A DNA stretch of 64,000 bases, taken from assembly GCF_017813335.1 (NCBI RefSeq), contig NZ_JAGIYY010000002.1:310001-374000 (forward strand), read 5' to 3'. The stretch is from Tianweitania sediminis (GTDB lineage Bacteria > Pseudomonadota > Alphaproteobacteria > Rhizobiales > Rhizobiaceae). Below, in pieces: positions 19,878 to 27,341 of the stretch. The notes beneath the pieces were generated by a model, which saw only the letters and a list, made by a program, of their open reading frames with translations, was not told the origin of the DNA and searched no databases. Both the position numbers and the translations under genes were made by a program. Position 1 is the stretch's first letter. Every line of letters starts with the position of its first letter.

Positions 19878-20627
19878 TCACAGAAGCCGCGCGAGCTCGA
19901 GAGCTTCCTTTTCGGCCTGATCCGGGCTGGTGTCGACCAGAACATAGCTGTGCATGTCGGACGCTTCGCCTGCTTGGACGATGCCCTCCAGGCGACCTGC
20001 CGTGAATTCCTCGCCGGTCAGAACATGCGGCTCCTGGGCGTCGTGCGCGGGTTGGATGCCGGAGGTCAGGGGGTAACCACCCCAAGCGCGGCCGGAGGTC
20101 CAGCCGAGCTCGTGGACTGCGGAAGACAAAGCGGACGCCACCGCCGTCCCGCGCGGGACACGAACGCATGCGGTGGTGTTCGCCGGCTGGCCGCTTGCGG
20201 TTTCCGGATGGTCCCTATCAACCCCGATGCCGCGCACAAAGGCCGGCTCTCCCAAACGGATCGTCGGGGCAAAGCGGGGAGCCTCATCGCGCGGATCAAG
20301 CCAGAACCATCTTCCCACGCCATCAAGCTGCAGCCCCTCGCCGGTGGCGCGCGCGAACACGTCCATTCGCTCGATCATGCCGGCATAGGTTTTCCGAAGG
20401 GAAAAGGGCACGGGATCGGTTGGTGCCAATCCCTTGATGTTCATGACGGGCGCATGCAGCAGCGTGATCCACGCCGAAGCAAAGCCCTGCCGCGCCATCA
20501 GCTGACGGATCGACTCTTCCAAGGGGAAGTAGCCATCGAGGATATCCTCGAAGGCTCTTCCCCGAACGCGGCAAACGTCCACAGAACTGGTCAAGGGCCG
20601 GTTCAGACCGAGGCGTCCCAAGGACAT
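19878..20627 (-). CDS. Unknown protein overlapping the Rieske catalytic gene; faint resemblance to PPC/DUF296 domains
   Basis: I do not recognise this 249-residue protein with confidence. It has no signal peptide and no membrane helix. Two segments, about residues 35-65 (FPLEESIRQLMARQGFASAW) and 155-185 (VRVPRGTAVASALSSAVHEL), look alike in pattern and faintly resemble the start of PPC/DUF296 domains, so it may be a tandem repeat of one fold. Several histidines (HAPV, HDAQEPH, DMHSY) could bind a metal. Its start lies 25 bases inside the 3' end of the Rieske catalytic gene, on the same strand, so the two are likely co-translated and work together. A maturation, scaffold or hydrolase role is conceivable. 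Confidence 0.6.
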   Translation of the reverse strand: MSLGRLGLNRPLTSSVDVCRVRGRAFEDILDGYFPLEESIRQLMARQGFASAWITLLHAPVMNIKGLAPTDPVPFSLRKTYAGMIERMDVFARATGEGLQLDGVGRWFWLDPRDEAPRFAPTIRLGEPAFVRGIGVDRDHPETASGQPANTTACVRVPRGTAVASALSSAVHELGWTSGRAWGGYPLTSGIQPAHDAQEPHVLTGEEFTAGRLEGIVQAGEASDMHSYVLVDTSPDQAEKEALELARLL

Positions 20628-21832
20628 TCTGACCGGCGCTGCATGTCGGCCTGCCAGCTTGCGGCTTCCCAGTCCTTTGTTGTGGCAATGGCGTCGTTGG
20701 AAAGCGGCCCGACGATGCGCGAAACATCCACATCGCCGCGCATGGGAAGCGCAGCCTCCTTCTTGCTTTCAACGGCCTTGATCGCCTTGCGCAGCATCAG
20801 GCGGTAGCGGACGATCGCCGCGTCGCCGCGTCCAAGATGCTCGCGCGTGCGATCCTGGATAGGCCCCAGACCTTCCACCGCCCACTGGTCGTGAACGTTG
20901 ATGTCCAGCCCCATGCCCGTATAGGTGAGCGTATTCTGCTCGTCCGGGTTGTAGTGGTAGTTGTTGCGGCGGTTCTTGAGCGGAGCGTAATCGGGGAGCC
21001 GGTGCTCCTTCAGGCGCTGTTCGCGCATGACGTCCTTGTCCACCGGCTTCGAGAAGCTGGTGAACATCGTGTACCAGTAGCAATTCTGGTCATCCACCGG
21101 CACATGCCACTGCGTGATGATCATTTCGCGGGACATCGGGATGCAGATCGCCTGGGGGAAGATCTGATTGGTCACGCGAACATGCGTCAGGTCGTTAGCC
21201 ATGTGACGCAAGGCCGTGATCTTGAGGCCGAAGTCGGTTTCCTCGACTTCGATGTCCGGACGCGGATATTCCCGCAGAACCTGCGTCATCGGCATGTCGA
21301 GATTGGCTGCCTTGTCGCGGAACTGCTTGCCGTAGCTGTCCGCAGGGTCTTCGTCCTGCAGGAAGCGGTGGAGGAAGGACGCATGTGCTGGGTCGATGCC
21401 GACTTCCAGCGCCTGCAGCCAGTTGCATTCCCACAGGCCCTTGAAGGCGAAGACATGGCTGTCCGGCGCGCGGAAACAGTCGAAGTTCGGGAATTCAGGA
21501 GCCTCGCCCGGCCCCATATACGCGAAGAAGATGCCCTTCTTTTCCACAACGGGATAAACCGGGCCGCCATCGACAATCTCGATACTTTCCGGGTCCGGAA
21601 AATGCGCCGGGGCTTCATCAGGGGAAGCAACGCGCTGGGTCAGCACAAACCCCCCGGCATCGTTGCGCAACAACACCAGACGTTCGCCCATGAGGTTCAC
21701 CGCAAGCTTGCTTGCGCTGCCCTGCATCTCGTCCACGAGCGCTGCCGGCTGCCAGTACCGCCGCAACACCTCGCCCGCCGGTGTTTGCGGGCCGATCTGG
21801 GTGATCTGGTTGTTGAGCTTTTCACTAATCAT
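20603..21832 (-). CDS. Rieske-oxygenase catalytic subunit lacking its own Rieske cluster
   Basis: This 409-residue protein aligns with phthalate-dioxygenase-type alpha subunits: it starts with IGPQTPAGEVLRRYWQPAAL and GERLVLLRNDAGG, and later has the mononuclear-iron motif D147-x2-H150-x4-H155 (in EVGIDPAHASFLHR). A candidate acidic third ligand lies in the WAVEGLGPIQDRTREHL region. The C-x-H...C-x2-H Rieske motif expected at about residues 65-95 is absent; the chain passes directly to YPVVEKKGIFFAYMGPGE. No pair of Cys/His residues there could hold a 2Fe-2S cluster. It therefore needs an outside Rieske centre, most likely the product of the gene just upstream. The two genes are 27 bases apart on one transcript. 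Confidence 0.88.
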   Translation of the reverse strand: MISEKLNNQITQIGPQTPAGEVLRRYWQPAALVDEMQGSASKLAVNLMGERLVLLRNDAGGFVLTQRVASPDEAPAHFPDPESIEIVDGGPVYPVVEKKGIFFAYMGPGEAPEFPNFDCFRAPDSHVFAFKGLWECNWLQALEVGIDPAHASFLHRFLQDEDPADSYGKQFRDKAANLDMPMTQVLREYPRPDIEVEETDFGLKITALRHMANDLTHVRVTNQIFPQAICIPMSREMIITQWHVPVDDQNCYWYTMFTSFSKPVDKDVMREQRLKEHRLPDYAPLKNRRNNYHYNPDEQNTLTYTGMGLDINVHDQWAVEGLGPIQDRTREHLGRGDAAIVRYRLMLRKAIKAVESKKEAALPMRGDVDVSRIVGPLSNDAIATTKDWEAASWQADMQRRSECPWDASV

Positions 21833-21859
21833 GTCGAATCCTCCAAGGTGGCGGGACGT

Positions 21860-22312
21860 TCAGCGGGTAGCAGAAGCGGCGGGCTGCGCGGGAACCACGA
21901 CGTCGCGCGGCGGCTCGCCCTTGCCCATATAGGTCAGGATCGCGCCGTCCTTCTCCACAACAGGATAACTGGGCAGCTTGATCGTCTTGTACATGGTGGA
22001 ATCCGCGGGCTCGGCGGGTTGTTCCACGCACTGGCCGTTGCGATCGAAATGCCAGCCATGAAACGGACACCGCAGGCCGTTGTCTTCGCGTCGGCCAAAA
22101 CAAAGATCAGCGCCGCGGTGAGGACAATGGCGCCCGATCAGGCCAAGCTCCCCTTCGTCGTCGCGAAACAACACCAGCCGCTGGCCGAAAAGCGTCACGG
22201 GGATCACAGGGCGCGGGATCTCAAGGTCGGCACTGTTTGCCGCCCTGATCCACGTGTCGGGTGCGCCGGGTTCCAGCGCATCGCCTAGCTCTGCATCGTC
22301 CCGCGCGTTCAT
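21860..22312 (-). CDS. Stand-alone Rieske domain protein of oxygenase alpha-subunit type
   Basis: This 150-residue protein carries one Rieske [2Fe-2S] motif: C63-x-H65-x16-C82-x2-H85 (RHCPHRGADLC and LRCPFHGWHFD). It is followed by YPVVEKDGAILTYMGKGEPP, nearly the same segment as in the catalytic partner, and then stops. The motif style (CPHRGA, CPFHGW) is that of oxygenase alpha subunits, not of soluble Rieske ferredoxins of about 105 residues. It presumably supplies the cluster missing from the downstream protein. The ATG at 22312 follows GGAAGG at a good distance; an upstream in-frame TTG at 22333 is less likely. Confidence 0.88.
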   Translation of the reverse strand: MNARDDAELGDALEPGAPDTWIRAANSADLEIPRPVIPVTLFGQRLVLFRDDEGELGLIGRHCPHRGADLCFGRREDNGLRCPFHGWHFDRNGQCVEQPAEPADSTMYKTIKLPSYPVVEKDGAILTYMGKGEPPRDVVVPAQPAASATR

Positions 22313-22492
22313 TTGCAACCTTCCAGATGTCAAAGCTTGTCTTGAAAGCGGACTTTACCGCCCCAAGTTTGTGCGCTATTCGCAACAAACATCGTATAGC
22401 GAAGATTGCCTGTCGCTTCAAGCATCGGGTGGCATTGGATCTTGTTAGTCGGTGTTCAAACCGGCACACAGCACGCGAACAGGTGGAGGCGC
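22313..22492. promoter_or_regulatory. Divergent control region between split Rieske oxygenase and reductase genes
   Basis: This 180-base gap must hold promoters for both directions. It contains an inverted repeat with arms CGCTAT (22374-22379) and ATAGCG (22396-22401) separated by 16 bases, and CTATTCGCA (22376-22384), which also occurs in the control region of the pca operon. These are candidate regulator contacts; no clear -35/-10 pair was assigned. Confidence 0.45.
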
Positions 22493-23725
22493 ATGAAGGC
22501 AAAGGTCGCAATCGTCGGATCCGGTCCATCAGGATGCTACGCTGCGCAGGCTTTGCTGAAGGCAGCGCCGGACCTGCAGGTCGACATCATCGACGCTTTG
22601 CCGGTGCCTTTTGGGCTGGTCCGCTATGGCGTGGCGTCCGATCATCAGGGCACGAAGGCGGTGTCCCGCCAGTTCAGCCGCATCTTCGAGCGTCAGGGCG
22701 CCGGCTTCTTTGGAAATGTCCGGATCGGACAGGATATCTCCCTTGCGACGCTGAGAAGCGCTTATGATGCGGTGATTCTAGCCGCGGGTTTGTCGGCAGA
22801 TCGCAAGCTGGGGATTCCCGGTGACACTTTGCCGGGCGTTTACGGGTCCGCCGCGCTGACCCGGGCTCTCCACGAACATCCCGAAGCCGACGCGCTGCCC
22901 GATCTCGGTTCCGCGCCGGTGATCGTCGGCAACGGTAATGTGGCCATTGATCTCTTGAGGGTGCTCGCCAAGACGGCGGATGAACTTCATGGATCCGATC
23001 TCGGCCCCGGACCAACCGCGTGGCTTGCAGCAAACAGGTTTGAAACGCTGACCGTGATCGGGCGATCACCGGCCGGCAAGGCGAAGTTCGACCCTGTGAT
23101 GGTGCGGGAACTGGCCAAGCTCACAAATGTCACGATCGACGTGGCGGGCGTGCATTCATCGGAAGACGAGGAGGAGCGAAAGCGCCTCGAAGCGCTGTCC
23201 GAAATCCATGGCCACGCGAAGGGATCAACCCGCATCATCTTCCGCTTTGGGCTGCAACTTCGTTCCGTTGAAGGAACGGACCGTGTGTCCGGCCTGAAGG
23301 TTGCTAGCGCTGAAGGTGAGGAGATCATTCCGGCATCCAGCATCCTGACGGCGATCGGCTTCCAGTCCAGCGGCGATTTCGATCGCGAGGCCCTGCTTTC
23401 GGCGGCCGAACCGGATGCGAGCGGCAAGCTGGCCGAAAATCTGTTTGCGGCAGGCTGGTTTTGGCGTGGTCCGCGGGGAACGATCCCCGACAGCCGAACC
23501 GAAGCGCAGGCGCTGGCGACGCGTTTGCTCGAAGAAATCTCACCGAATCCCGATCGGGAAGGGTCCCATATCTTTGCAGGCCTGCGGGATGTTGTGGACT
23601 ACACCGGCTGGCAGAAGATCGACAGCGCGGAACTGGCAGCGGCGGCGCCAAACCGGTGTCGGCAGAAGCTTGCTGGCAAGAACGAGCTTTTGCGCGTGGC
23701 GGGCGAACAGGAGACCAATTCATGA
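22493..23725 (+). CDS. NADPH-ferredoxin/flavodoxin reductase, adrenodoxin-reductase (FprA) type
   Basis: This 410-residue FAD protein has an N-terminal VAIVGSGPSGCYAAQALL dinucleotide fold, the FGLVRYGVASDH segment typical of adrenodoxin-reductase-like enzymes, an NADPH-binding VIVGNGNVAIDLLRVLAK segment, and a C-terminal AGWFWRGPRGTIPDSR that closes the FAD site. It should take electrons from NADPH and pass them to a small carrier. The flavodoxin gene overlaps its stop (ATGA), which makes that protein its obvious partner. The ATG at 22493 follows GGAGG. It is transcribed away from the split Rieske oxygenase, which it probably serves. Confidence 0.92.
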   Translation: MKAKVAIVGSGPSGCYAAQALLKAAPDLQVDIIDALPVPFGLVRYGVASDHQGTKAVSRQFSRIFERQGAGFFGNVRIGQDISLATLRSAYDAVILAAGLSADRKLGIPGDTLPGVYGSAALTRALHEHPEADALPDLGSAPVIVGNGNVAIDLLRVLAKTADELHGSDLGPGPTAWLAANRFETLTVIGRSPAGKAKFDPVMVRELAKLTNVTIDVAGVHSSEDEEERKRLEALSEIHGHAKGSTRIIFRFGLQLRSVEGTDRVSGLKVASAEGEEIIPASSILTAIGFQSSGDFDREALLSAAEPDASGKLAENLFAAGWFWRGPRGTIPDSRTEAQALATRLLEEISPNPDREGSHIFAGLRDVVDYTGWQKIDSAELAAAAPNRCRQKLAGKNELLRVAGEQETNS

Positions 23726-24168
23726 AAATCGACGTCCTTTTCGGCACGGAAACCGGCAATGCCGAAATGCTGGCAGAAGACATCCAGTCCGCGCTGGAAA
23801 GCGAACACGATGTCACCTGCCGTGATCTGGCGGATGTCGACCCAGCCGAGCTTGATGGCGAAAGCTTTGCCGTGATCGTGTGCTCCACTTATGGCGAAGG
23901 GGAACTGCCCAGCTCCGCCCGCCCGTTTGCTGAAAAGCTCGACGCTGGCTCCTACGACCTGTCTGCCTTGCGCTTCGCGATGTTCGGCCTTGGTGACGCC
24001 GAATACAGCAAGACGTTCACGCATGGCTCGAAAACGCTGGCCGAAAAGCTCCAAGCGAAAGGCGCCGTGCAGGTCGGAGAGCGCGTCACGCATGATGCAT
24101 CGAGCGGCGATGCTCCGGAGGATGTGGCGCTTCCTTGGATCACCGACATCGTTGCGCAGGTGGCTTGA
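23722..24168 (+). CDS. Flavodoxin
   Basis: This 148-residue protein has the flavodoxin FMN phosphate loop FGTETGNAE near residue 7, followed by CSTYGEGELPSSA (second FMN loop) and FGLGDAEYSKTF (third loop). Length and motifs also allow a MioC-like short flavodoxin. It is co-translated with the FprA-like reductase through a four-base overlap. The pair would form an NADPH-to-FMN electron chain. With no ferredoxin gene in the module, this flavodoxin is the likely donor to the stand-alone Rieske protein, an unusual arrangement for Rieske oxygenases. Confidence 0.92.
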   Translation: MKIDVLFGTETGNAEMLAEDIQSALESEHDVTCRDLADVDPAELDGESFAVIVCSTYGEGELPSSARPFAEKLDAGSYDLSALRFAMFGLGDAEYSKTFTHGSKTLAEKLQAKGAVQVGERVTHDASSGDAPEDVALPWITDIVAQVA

Positions 24169-24271
24169 TCGCTTAAGTCGTGACCGTCCGGTCGCGGCTG
24201 TCATGAGCTTGTCATGAACGCTGCGCAATGGCCTCTGGCAGACCGCTTCAGGCTAGGCTTCCAGCAACCGC

Positions 24272-25498
24272 ATGGCAAACATTCCCGACACGCCGCATAG
24301 ACGGATCGCCACCCGCAACGGCACGCCCGCAGAAGTCTTTCGCGTCTTCCTGAAGCTCGGCCTGACCTCTTTCGGAGGTCCGATCGCCCATCTGGGCTAT
24401 TTCCGCAATGAACTCGTGGAACGGCGCGGCTGGATCGACGAGAAGGGCTATGCCGATCTTGTGGCGCTTTGCCAGTTCCTACCTGGCCCCGCTTCGAGCC
24501 AGGTCGGCTTTGCCCTGGGTCTCCTACGGGCAGGCCTCCTCGGGGCTTTGGCTGCGTTTCTGGCCTTCACATTGCCTTCGGCACTCCTGCTCATCGCCTT
24601 CGCCTATGGAGCCGACGCTTTTGCGGGGCCGATCGGCACCGGGATCGTCAGCGGGCTGAAGGTCGTTGCCGTGGCGATCGTGGCGCAAGCCGTCTGGGGC
24701 ATGGCAAAAAATCTTTGCCCGGACCGGCAACGTGCGACGATCGCGCTGACTGCCGTTTTGATCGTGATTGTGGCTGCGGGGCCTCTCGGGCAGGTCGCAG
24801 CGATCGCGGCCGGCGCTGTGGCTGGCTTGATCTGGTGCCGCGGTTCCATCGCGAACGCATCTCTGAACACGGTGCCGTTCGGAGTTCCTGCTTCTGCCGG
24901 GCTGATCAGCCTCGCTTTATTTCTGATCCTGGCCGTAAGTCTTCCGATCCTGGCCGCCACAGGCGCGTCGCAGGGCATCGCTGTATTCGACGCCTTTTAC
25001 CGCTCCGGTGCGCTGGTATTCGGGGGCGGCCATGTGGTTTTGCCGTTGTTGGAAGCCGGAACGGTTGCGAAGGGCTGGGTCACGGCCGACGCTTTCCTCG
25101 CCGGCTATGGCGCGGCGCAGGCGGTGCCTGGCCCCTTGTTCACCTTCGCCGCCTATCTTGGCGCTGTTCTCCAACCCTTACCCAACGGCGTTGCGGGTGC
25201 GGTGATCGCGCTGGTTGCTATCTTCCTGCCCGGTTTTCTGCTTCTGTTCGGCGCTCTGCCGTTCTGGGACCAGTTGCGGGCAAAGGAAGGAGCGCAGGCG
25301 CTCATGCGCGGCGCGAACGCCGCCGTGGTTGGCGTCCTCGGCGCTGCCCTTTACGATCCCGTGTTTACCAGCGCGATTGTCGACCCTGCGTCCTTTGCGC
25401 TGGGCCTGACCTGCTTTGTGCTCTTGCTGGTGTGGAACGCTCCGCCATGGCTGGTTGTGATCGTCGGCGCGCTCGGAGGGGTCCTGATCGGCTTGTAA
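24272..25498 (+). CDS. chrA: Chromate transporter, ChrA family (two-domain)
   Basis: ChrA (CHR family) proteins export chromate from the cytoplasm. This 408-residue membrane protein has the two repeated CHR halves: the first has FLKLGLTSFGGPIAHLGYFR, DLVALCQFLPGPASSQVGF and the second has YRSGALVFGGGHVVLPLLE and AAQAVPGPLFTFAAYLGA. Ten or so hydrophobic segments are visible. It follows the flavodoxin gene by about 100 bases and is probably separate from the oxygenase module. The neighbouring SulP permease handles a chemically similar oxyanion, sulfate, by which chromate commonly enters cells. Confidence 0.93.
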   Translation: MANIPDTPHRRIATRNGTPAEVFRVFLKLGLTSFGGPIAHLGYFRNELVERRGWIDEKGYADLVALCQFLPGPASSQVGFALGLLRAGLLGALAAFLAFTLPSALLLIAFAYGADAFAGPIGTGIVSGLKVVAVAIVAQAVWGMAKNLCPDRQRATIALTAVLIVIVAAGPLGQVAAIAAGAVAGLIWCRGSIANASLNTVPFGVPASAGLISLALFLILAVSLPILAATGASQGIAVFDAFYRSGALVFGGGHVVLPLLEAGTVAKGWVTADAFLAGYGAAQAVPGPLFTFAAYLGAVLQPLPNGVAGAVIALVAIFLPGFLLLFGALPFWDQLRAKEGAQALMRGANAAVVGVLGAALYDPVFTSAIVDPASFALGLTCFVLLLVWNAPPWLVVIVGALGGVLIGL

Positions 25499-25826
25499 CC
25501 GGTTCGCCTGTTTTCCAGCCCGCCTCTTCAGCGATCCGAACACCGCCTCCTCTTGGTGCGGTGCGATAATGCCCTTGATCTGAGAAGCGTTTGCCGCAAT
25601 AACACCATCATCAACCGGACCCGCACCGCGGGTGGCTTCTCCGGGCGCCTATCCCCCGGCAACCAGCTCGCTCCTGCCACGATCTTGCAGTGAGCACCGA
25701 TTTGACGACCAGCCACCACAGAACCGTCTTGGCTTTGTTGATTGTTTGCGATCACGAGGCGCGGGTTCTGCACGCCGCTTTTCACCACTTACCCACTTTG
25801 CCGACGGCCCCTTCCAACGCCGCAGC
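25499..25826 (+). promoter_or_regulatory. Long intergenic leader upstream of the SulP gene, possible structured RNA
   Basis: No convincing gene lies in these 328 bases, although the sulP frame stays open upstream. Several short helices can be drawn: ACCCGC (25619-25624) with GCGGGT (25628-25633); GTGGC (25632-25636) with GCCAC (25676-25680), which shares two bases with the first helix; and inside the latter CCGGG (25641-25645) with CCCGG (25655-25659). A cis-acting leader for sulfate or oxyanion transport is possible, since structured leaders upstream of sulfate transporter genes (sul1 motif) are known in alphaproteobacteria. I cannot confirm a match by eye. Confidence 0.35.
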
Positions 25827-27332
25827 ATGGAGACCACTGTTTTGCATCGAGATTTCCTGGGGACCCTGAGAACCGAATGGTTCGGCAATGTGCGGGCCGA
25901 TCTGCTTGCCGGTCTCGTCGTCGCGCTTGCCCTTATCCCCGAAGCCATCGCTTTTTCGATCATCGCCGGCGTCGACCCGAAGGTCGGGCTCTATGCTTCC
26001 TTCTCGATCGCGGTGCTGATTGCCTTTGTGGGCGGCCGACCAGGCATGATCTCGGCAGCCACTGCTGCAACCGCCGTTCTAATGGTGACGCTGGTTCGTG
26101 ATTACGGTCTGCAGTATCTTCTGGCCGCCACCGTTCTTGCAGGCGTGTTGCAGATCGCGGCCGGGCTGCTGCGGCTTGGCGGCCTTATGCGTTTCGTGTC
26201 GCGCTCGGTGATGACGGGCTTCGTGAACGCGCTCGCGATCCTGATCTTCATGGCGCAGCTGCCGGAGCTGATCGGCGTACCGTTGCTCACCTATATCCTC
26301 GTGGCAGCTGGACTCGCGATCATCTACCTTTTCCCCCACGTGACGCGTGCTGTGCCGTCGCCGCTGGTGTGTATCGTGGTTCTCACGGTGCTTTCGCTCC
26401 TGTTTGGCTTTGATGTGCGCACCGTGGGCGACATGGGCGAACTGCCTTCGACCTTGCCCGTCTTCCTGATCCCGCAGATTCCGTTCAACCTGGAAACCCT
26501 GATGATCATCCTGCCGTACTCGGCGGCGGTCGCGGCGGTAGGCTTGCTGGAGTCGCTGATGACGGCCCAGATCGTGGACGACCTGACCGACACGCCCAGC
26601 GATCGCAATCGCGAGTGCATCGGGCAGGGCATCGCCAACACCGCCACCGGCTTCATCGGCGGGATGGCCGGATGCGCCATGATCGGTCAGTCCATCATCA
26701 ATGTGAAGTCCGGCGGGCGTGGGCGCCTGTCGACCTTCACGGCAGGGGTTCTCCTCCTGTTCATGATCCTCGTTTTGGGCGATCTCGTGAGCCAGATCCC
26801 GATGGCGGCCCTTGTCGCCATCATGATCATGGTGTCGATCGGCACCTTTTCCTGGTCGTCCATCAAGAACCTCCGGGATCATCCGCGATCCTCGTCGCTC
26901 GTCATGATCGCCACGGTTGTGGGCGTCGTTTACACCCACAACCTTGCCATTGGCGTGCTGATTGGCGTGCTTTTGTCGGCCGTGTTCTTTGCCTGGAAGA
27001 TCGCGCAGATATTCCGCATTACCTCGAACCTGTCGCCGGACGGCAACCACCGCACCTACCAGGTGGAGGGTCAGCTGTTTTTCGCTTCGGTGGAGGACTT
27101 CAACAAGGCCTTCGACTTCAAGGAAGTCCTGGAGAAGGTCACGATTGACGTCACTCGTGCGCATATTTGGGACATATCTAGCGTCGCGGCGCTCGACATG
27201 ATCGTGCTGAAGTTCCGTCGCGAAGGCGCGGAGGTGGAGATCCTGGGCATGAACCAGGCCAGCGAGACGATCGTTGATCGTCTGGCCATTCACGACAAGC
27301 CAGGCGCCATGGAACGCCTGATGGGACACTAG
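25827..27332 (+). CDS. SulP-family anion permease with C-terminal STAS domain
   Basis: This 501-residue inner-membrane transporter belongs to the SulP (sulfate/bicarbonate) family. It has the start [33 protein letters not shown], the [11 protein letters not shown] helix, the [23 protein letters not shown] signature and around ten to twelve membrane segments. A cytoplasmic STAS domain occupies roughly residues 405-500 ([20 protein letters not shown]). The frame is open further upstream, but the ATG at 25827 gives the normal N-terminus. A universal stress protein gene follows after nine bases, as is common for such transporters. Sulfate, molybdate or bicarbonate are all possible cargoes. Confidence 0.92.
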   Translation: METTVLHRDFLGTLRTEWFGNVRADLLAGLVVALALIPEAIAFSIIAGVDPKVGLYASFSIAVLIAFVGGRPGMISAATAATAVLMVTLVRDYGLQYLLAATVLAGVLQIAAGLLRLGGLMRFVSRSVMTGFVNALAILIFMAQLPELIGVPLLTYILVAAGLAIIYLFPHVTRAVPSPLVCIVVLTVLSLLFGFDVRTVGDMGELPSTLPVFLIPQIPFNLETLMIILPYSAAVAAVGLLESLMTAQIVDDLTDTPSDRNRECIGQGIANTATGFIGGMAGCAMIGQSIINVKSGGRGRLSTFTAGVLLLFMILVLGDLVSQIPMAALVAIMIMVSIGTFSWSSIKNLRDHPRSSSLVMIATVVGVVYTHNLAIGVLIGVLLSAVFFAWKIAQIFRITSNLSPDGNHRTYQVEGQLFFASVEDFNKAFDFKEVLEKVTIDVTRAHIWDISSVAALDMIVLKFRREGAEVEILGMNQASETIVDRLAIHDKPGAMERLMGH

Positions 27333-27341
27333 GGGGAAATC

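Noticed and set aside
20837-22288. 483-residue plus-strand open frame across both Rieske genes
   Set aside because: It spans two real genes and their gap on the other strand and has no domain; a shadow.
21600-22312. Split Rieske genes as one gene broken by a frameshift
   Set aside because: The two proteins repeat the same flanking segments and each has its own start, stop and ribosome binding site, so they are two complete genes rather than pieces of one.
22331-22333. TTG as start of the stand-alone Rieske gene
   Set aside because: The ATG at 22312 has a better-placed GGAAGG and gives a normal N-terminus.
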